A stretch of 64,000 nucleotides of DNA. Source: Isoetes taiwanensis. Its lineage: Eukaryota > Streptophyta > Lycopodiopsida > Isoetales > Isoetaceae. The DNA lies in assembly GCA_021234155.1 (NCBI GenBank), contig JAJEKV010000497.1:1-64000 (forward strand), given 5' to 3'. The notes under the pieces were generated by a model. The model was not told where the DNA came from and did not search any database. It was given only the letters and a program-made list of their open reading frames with translations. Of this stretch, positions 58,975 through 64,000 are shown one piece after another (position 1 is the stretch's first letter; every line of letters begins with the position of its first letter). A program made the translations under genes and the position numbers.

Positions 58975-59030
58975 TTAGGGTTTTCCTCAAAACCGAAAAG
59001 GCGGGTTTTTTTTATCCGGTGAGAAGTTGT
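58975..59030 (+). repeat. Partial copy of the dispersed short repeat (5' part)
   Basis: TTAGGGTTTTCCTCAAAACC, GAAAAGGCGGG and TTTTTTTTATCCGG correspond to the G/C-rich arms of copies A and B. The GGTCTCC half is absent. Confidence 0.55.
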
Positions 59031-59220
59031 CGCCCGGTGCCCTTCTATATTACTGTGCACATTTCATTTTCTTTTTTACGGGGTAGTCCAGATATTGTTC
59101 CTATGGTCGATGACTACCCTCTCATTCTTCAAAACATTGTATTTCTACTGTGTGATGAATGACAATATTATATGCAAATGGGAGATTATTGATGAGGGAC
59201 TTGGTGTTATTATCTATTGA

Positions 59221-60010
59221 CAACAAACAAGAAAGTGGATCACACCATGCGAATTTAGTGTATTCTAACTTTTTAGCGTGTACATAATTAAGCTTTGGTG
59301 TGATCTTTTTGGAAAAAAGATGACTTCCAATAGTAAAATTACTTTGATTATCTTCTAATAAAAGAAATATATATGTGTCTTATTTGAAGTAGAGTGTAGA
59401 TATGTGACATGCTCGTTTTTATTGATAAAGTGTTTGCTTTTGAAAAGGGCTAATAACTTTATGTACTTGGGGTGGTAAAGTATTTTAGATGCAAAAAAGG
59501 AAGGGTACTTGTGTTTAAGTTTAATTTGACAACAAGCAAGAGCGTATCACACCATGCAAAATGGTTGTGTTCCATTTTTTTTACATATGTATTATTTGCT
59601 TGATGTGATCCTTCTTAAAAAAGGATATGCTCTTTGAAAATGGCTAATAACTTTATGTATTTGGGGTGGTAAAACATTAAATAAGAAGGGGTACTTGTAT
59701 TTAATTTTAATTTAACAACAAATAAGAAAGTGGATCACATCATATGAATTTAGTGTGTTCCATTTTTTTTTGCATATATACTATTCACTTGGTGTGATCC
59801 TTCTTAAAAAAGGATATGCTCTTTGAAAAGGGCTAATACTTATGTACTTAAGAGTGGTAAAGCATTTTAGATGCAAATAAGAATGGGTGCTTGTGTTTAA
59901 TTTTAATTTGACAACAAATAAGAAAGTGGATCACACTATGCGAATTTAGTGTGTCCCCTTTTTTGCATATATATTATTCGCTTCATGTGATCCATCTTGA
60001 AAAAAAATAG
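59221..60010 (+). repeat. Tandem array of about 190-bp units with inverted ends
   Basis: Unit starts CAACAA(A/G)(C/T)AAGAAAGTGG lie at 59221, 59530, 59716 and 59912; the first unit is longer. Each unit has GGATCACACCATGCGAA near its start and, about 50 bp later, TTCGCTTGGTGTGATCC or a variant, its inverse. After the hairpin come GGGCTAATAACTTTATGTA and GGGGTGGTAAAG. A lone related half-hairpin (GGATCGCACCATGCGAAAA) lies at 57486. Confidence 0.88.
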
Positions 60011-60423
60011 CTTTCAAGTAAAAGGAAAGAAAGAAATATCTTATTTAAAGTGTAAAGTGTTGGTATGTAAAGTGTTGGTTTATTAAAAAGGTGTTTGCTT
60101 TTTGAAATAGGCTTAGAACTTCACATGCAAATGGGAGGGCTATTGAATGGGTACTTGTGTTTATATCAATCAATCTTGTTAATTTGGGGTTTTCCGGTTT
60201 GGCCAAAAAAAAAATTGGAATTTTTTTGAAGTCGATTTCCTATGATTTTTGGGTTTCTACCTGCCGGAAAAACTTGCCGATTTTCCAAAAATCGTCGTTA
60301 TGGTTTTTTTTCTTATTTCCATCCTTATCCGACAGAGAGCGCATGCTATAGATACAGAGGGACCGACATGTATTGCCATGGCATCTACAAGGATATGTTA
60401 AGAGAAATTGGCAAGCCAAAGGC

Positions 60424-60815
60424 GGAGCTCTTCGTGGTTTGAGATTTATAGTTTGAATCGTGGAAAAAGGATCCAAAAGCTTCATTGGAATTTGCAGAAC
60501 AACGCTTTGATAAGTTATCTGTCAATGGCAAGATTTCTAGGAAGGATTTCGGCCATTGTATTGGTATGTCTTGATCTTAGATTTATAGGCTTAACTCGCT
60601 AAATTTGTATAATTGTGTTCAATCATCGCTTGAAAATTATGTAGGAATGGACAAGACTTGAATTTGCGTGATGCCCTCTTTGAAGCTCTCATTTCAAAAA
60701 GATCGGGCCCAAAGATCGGAAACCATTTCAAAGAAGAACTCAATTGAACTATGGCTTGAGATAATCAACCAAGATTTCGATTCGCAAATGGAGATTTTCT
60801 TCCGGATGTAAGTTA
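60424..60815 (+). pseudogene. RBOH (NADPH oxidase) N-terminal fragment
   Basis: RBOH proteins make superoxide at the plant plasma membrane; the N-terminal region carries EF-hands. Here 60424-60549 reads ALRGLRFI, then FAEQRFDKLSVNGKISRKDF and GHCIG, ending at a GTATGT donor. After a TAG acceptor at about 60643 the next piece reads DALFEALISKR and, in another frame, IELWLEIINQDFDSQMEIFF followed by a GTAAGT donor. These match, from memory, the family's ALRGLRFI, EKRFDxLAVNGxLxxxxFGxCIG, ELFDALxRRR and EFWxQIxDQSFDSRLQxFFDM. Frameshifts and stops interrupt both exons. The EF-hand loops, the transmembrane domain and the FAD/NADPH domains were not found downstream. Confidence 0.8.
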
Positions 60816-61889
60816 AAGAATTCATCCTTTGTCGGAAGCATTTATGCATTTTTTATCCGGACTTTAGTTGCATTGATTGGAAACATGGGTTCTTCATGGC
60901 GGCGGATGGTGGAATCAAGAGGCGCGGCGTTATAGCTTCCATAGGCAAGATATCATCATGAGGGCTTTTGCTTTCTTTTATGTCTTCTTGACTACTCATT
61001 TAAGCATGTAGTCTAATAGAGTAATTATTATTTTAAGAGTTATCCGAATCAGGAGCTCTTTAATGATATGTATCGACTTCTTTTTGAGTCCGCTCAACCG
61101 GCGCAGCTATTCTCTATTACGTGCGTTATATCCCTTTCTAATCCTTTTACATACCTTGCATGTTTTCCTTTGTCTCTTGGTTGTTATGCATCTTTAAGGA
61201 ATCAATTTGCCATAATAAACCTACAGGTCATGCTCAAAGTTTCATGGTAATTTTCTGTCGTTGGGATTTGCAATGATGATCATGAGTTCAGAAACAAGGA
61301 ATATGGACATTATTCTTCTTGAGGTAATTGTTTTTTATTTGGCCCATAGATGAATAGAGGCTTTATCTTATGCTGCATAGATTATGGAATTTAAACAAGG
61401 TTGCATTTGAAACGAGAGTGTTGCAGAACTCCCGTTTCAAAGATTCCCTTTAAAAAAACACCATGCTCTTAAAATTGGCCTTTTCTGGATAAAGTTGAGC
61501 ATTTCAAAAGGTTCGGGTTTTTTTTTCCCTCATTTTGGCTCCTCGTTAAGTGACAAATTTGTGTTTTGCAAAGAAACACCCTTAAAAATGGCAAAATATA
61601 GACATGAATACATAATCTCTGAAAGTGAGATATCAAAAACATCAAAATAGTATAGAAAAAATAATAATTATTTCTTTAAATTTTTCGGTACATCAATTTG
61701 GCACTCTCAAAATTTGGTGTGTATCGAACAATACGCCGACGCGGGCGTTGCAACCGTATCCGGTCCCCAAGTCTCCCGCTGTTTAGTTGTTCCATCAAAC
61801 ATGTTTGACGTTCTATTGGTTGAATAAAAACAAGAAAAAAACAAGTAAATAATTGAACACTATGACACATAAAACAAAAATGTACAAAC

Positions 61890-62045
61890 AAAGTGTATTC
61901 GGAATACACTTTTGCTTTCTAAAAAAACAAACGTGTATTCGAATACACTTTGGATTTTTAGAAAAAAGCAAATGGATGATACGGAATACACTTTTGCTTT
62001 CCGAAAGCAAATGTGTATTAGGGATACACCTTTGTTTCTAAGAAA
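61890..62045. repeat. Array of about 41-bp units made of two alternating palindromes
   Basis: Palindrome type 1 is AAAGTGTATTC-G-GAATACACTTT (61890-61912), GTGTATTCGAATACAC (61933-61948), and worn copies at about 61980 and 62012. Type 2, between them, is TTTGCTTTC-C-GAAAGCAAA (61993-62011) with imperfect copies at about 61912 and 61951. Four unit copies lie head to tail. Confidence 0.88.
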
Positions 62046-62124
62046 TCAAACGTGTGTTTGATTTATTTCCACCATTTAGGGGTCCCCGTTTAATATGCAA
62101 CCTTCTTATTTTTGTTGAGGATGA

Positions 62125-62175
62125 AAACTAAAAGCATTGATGCGACCCTAAACTAAAAGCATTGATGCGACCCTA
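62125..62175. repeat. Tandem duplication, 25 bp x 2
   Basis: AACTAAAAGCATTGATGCGA followed by CCCTA occurs twice head to tail; GCATTGATGC recurs once more just after. Confidence 0.88.
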
Positions 62176-62410
62176 AATGCATTGATGCATTGATCCGGCA
62201 TGACGTCCGCATCGTAGATTGCTCTATGGGAGGTACTTGCACAATGTAGAGCCATCACACGAGTAGGAATCTTGACCATGAGCACCCAAGGCACATGTGA
62301 GGAGCATAAACTAATGTCGCCGATTCGCCAGAGCGAAATGGCATTCTTCTTCAAGGCGAGCATGCATGCATTGCACGCCGCATGCATGCATCCATGCGTT
62401 TGGAGCCGTT

Positions 62411-62505
62411 TCATCGAGGGTTGGCGTTTGCTACTTATTGCGAGTTCTTCATCGACGTTTCGCCGGCGCTTCCTCTTCTCTCGGATTACCTTATTCTCTT
62501 TGAAC
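62411..62505 (+). repeat. Direct repeat, copy 1 (about 92 bp)
   Basis: Contains GGTTGGCGTTTGCTACTTAT, GAGTTCTTCATCGACGTTTC, GCCGGCGCTTCCTCTTCTCT and ends TTATTCTCTTTGA. The second copy lies 550 bp downstream. Confidence 0.92.
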
Positions 62506-62744
62506 CCACCCTCCCCTTCTTTGTTTATTATATAAATGCATAAAAGTTACATTCCACCCGTAAGTGATGCTTTTTTTCCACCCTTTGGGTGATGCTATTC
62601 TTTGGTATGTTTCTCGTTTGTTGTTGGTGATGTGCGGTATAAGGGTTGGCGGGCGCCATCCGCTTTGACTTCTCCATGCAGCGGGTTTTGGGGCGATTCT
62701 ATGCCTTACGTTTGTCTAAGCCCCTTGCAAGGCTTATCACTAGG

Positions 62745-62800
62745 GTTTTTCCTCGAAAATCCGAAAAGGCGCGGGGTTTTTTTTTAATCCCTGATAAGCT
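62745..62800 (+). repeat. Partial copy of the dispersed short repeat (5' part)
   Basis: CTAGGGTTTTTCCTCGAAAA, TCCGAAAAGGCGCGGGG and TTTTTTTTTAATCCCTGATA align with 58975-59030 and with the arms of copies A and B. It lies between the two 92-bp direct repeats. Confidence 0.6.
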
Positions 62801-62960
62801 TTTAAGCAGGTACATCAGCCACTCATCTATTAGCATTGTATTTGTTTTGGGGTCCAAAATGATATAATTGGATTTTCCTTTATTTTTAGGTAGGTAGTTA
62901 AGCGCTTATCCTTGGCCCACCATTGTAGAAAATCTCTTTGAGATGAATGAGAAGCCTATG

Positions 62961-63055
62961 TTCATCGGGTTGGCGTTTGCTACTTATTAAAGAGTTCTTC
63001 ATCGACGTTTCGCCGGGGCTTCCTCTTCTCTCAGTGATTACCTTATTCTCTTTGA
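62961..63055 (+). repeat. Direct repeat, copy 2 (about 92 bp)
   Basis: Second copy of 62411-62505 with few changes (AAAGAG for GCGAG, GGGG for GGCG, one short insertion). Confidence 0.92.
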
Positions 63056-63059
63056 TTTG

Positions 63060-64000
63060 TTTCCAGGCGGGGAGGGGCTTCTTCTGCTGGTTTGGCTAAT
63101 TTTAAGGCGTTGCTTTCCCCTGTCCTTCCAGGCCTTTAGCCTTCATCCCTGTGACCTTCGCCCCTCGATCCTAGTTTGTTAAGGAAGTCCTTTGGTGGCT
63201 TTGTTGGTTTTCATCGCAGTCATGATTGCAAAGAATACTATGTTCTAATAAGAGAGACAATACTTTATAAGGGTTGAAATTATTTCTTACGCCCCCATCT
63301 TTCCTATGCAACCACCAATTTCATTTCCCATCTTTAATTAGCCTCAATTTCTATCTTTATTAGCAGAAGTAACTAAAAATGATTGGGTACATAAAAAGGT
63401 ACGGATGAAGAAACTAGAACAATCTTAGAAATAAAACATTAAGAACAAAAAGACAACCCGATTTAAGTTATGAACATTCATGTTTTAAAAATGTTCTCAT
63501 TCAAAATTTACATGTGGTAGTAAAAAATATTCCAAGCCTCTTGTGATATCCACCCTCTGGTGATGTGAAACTCTAAACAAGTCTAAATACAACTAACTTA
63601 AAAATCAAATTGTACATCTCGGATAAAGAATGTGAACACTGGGACCATCTAAAGCAATCAAAATTTGCCCCATCTATGAAATTTTGCTAAAGAATTTGAA
63701 TCTTAGGCCTTAAGACCTTAAGACCTCAATATTCTTCTCCACAATGATTTGCAGATTGACATGAGAGCAGATTTGTTTGCCAATTAGATCTTTCTCAGCA
63801 TTATCATTTGGCATTTTGTCCTTAGCCCTTAGAAAATCCTCAAGTGTCTGAGAAATTCTTCTCTTAGTGGCTTTTCCAACTCGGGATGCTTCAGCAGAGG
63901 CTCACCACTTTTGCCCTTCCTATAAAAATGAAGAGCCCTAGAAAAGACAAGATACAAAGGCTCGGGGATAATCATTGCTATCATAGAATTTATTATTTCA
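63060..64000. other. Gene-free end of the window
   Basis: No gene or repeat supported. A duplicated TTAAGACC at about 63710 is trivial. Confidence 0.5.

Noticed and set aside
59200-62060. CRISPR-like appearance of regularly spaced repeats
   Set aside because: Units are tandem with similar, not unique, spacers, and the context is a plant nuclear genome with no cas genes.

Overview
The window looks like nuclear DNA from a large, repeat-rich land-plant genome. The evidence is spliced genes with plant-type relatives (exosome subunit RRP46, laccase, SBT2-type subtilase, RBOH oxidase), LTR elements primed by initiator-tRNA-Met, several LINE relics, and a fragment resembling plastid trnS-GGA. No operon, Shine-Dalgarno pattern or CRISPR array is present. 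A fern or gymnosperm is a guess from the style of the LINEs and the low gene density; nothing here proves the lineage.

Only two loci look like genuine spliced genes. One is a small minus-strand gene at 13175-13477 encoding a short membrane protein that resembles plant complex I subunit P2. The other is a plus-strand eight-exon RRP46 gene at 51473-54828. Three more loci are broken: a laccase (28049-29570), an SBT2-type subtilase (47081-48190) and an N-terminal RBOH piece (60424-60815). Several frame breaks in these loci are one-base changes in short homopolymers, so uncorrected consensus error is a serious alternative to real decay.

The rest is mobile or repeated DNA. From 1 to 13 kb there are short tandem duplications, three copies of a hairpin-headed repeat, a copia reverse-transcriptase relic and a tRNA-Ser remnant. 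From 14.4 to 16.5 kb lies a decayed minus-strand LINE. From 16.5 to 24.1 kb lies a plus-strand LINE split by two nested elements: a 2.75-kb non-autonomous LTR element (16639-19391) and a 529-bp terminal-inverted-repeat element (21776-22304). From 24 to 36 kb there is sparse DNA, the laccase relic between two C-rich tracts, and copies of a LINE/SINE tail family.

From 36343 to 46299 there is a 10-kb LTR retrotransposon with 1.6-kb LTRs and perfect TTGTG target duplications. Its only recognisable pol trace (integrase) is on the strand opposite to its primer-binding site and polypurine tract. The last 9 kb carries several arrays whose units contain palindromes. I found no convincing new multi-gene system. 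The most unusual items are the hairpin-bearing arrays, the antisense pol trace, and the shared tail linking a LINE to dispersed short repeats.
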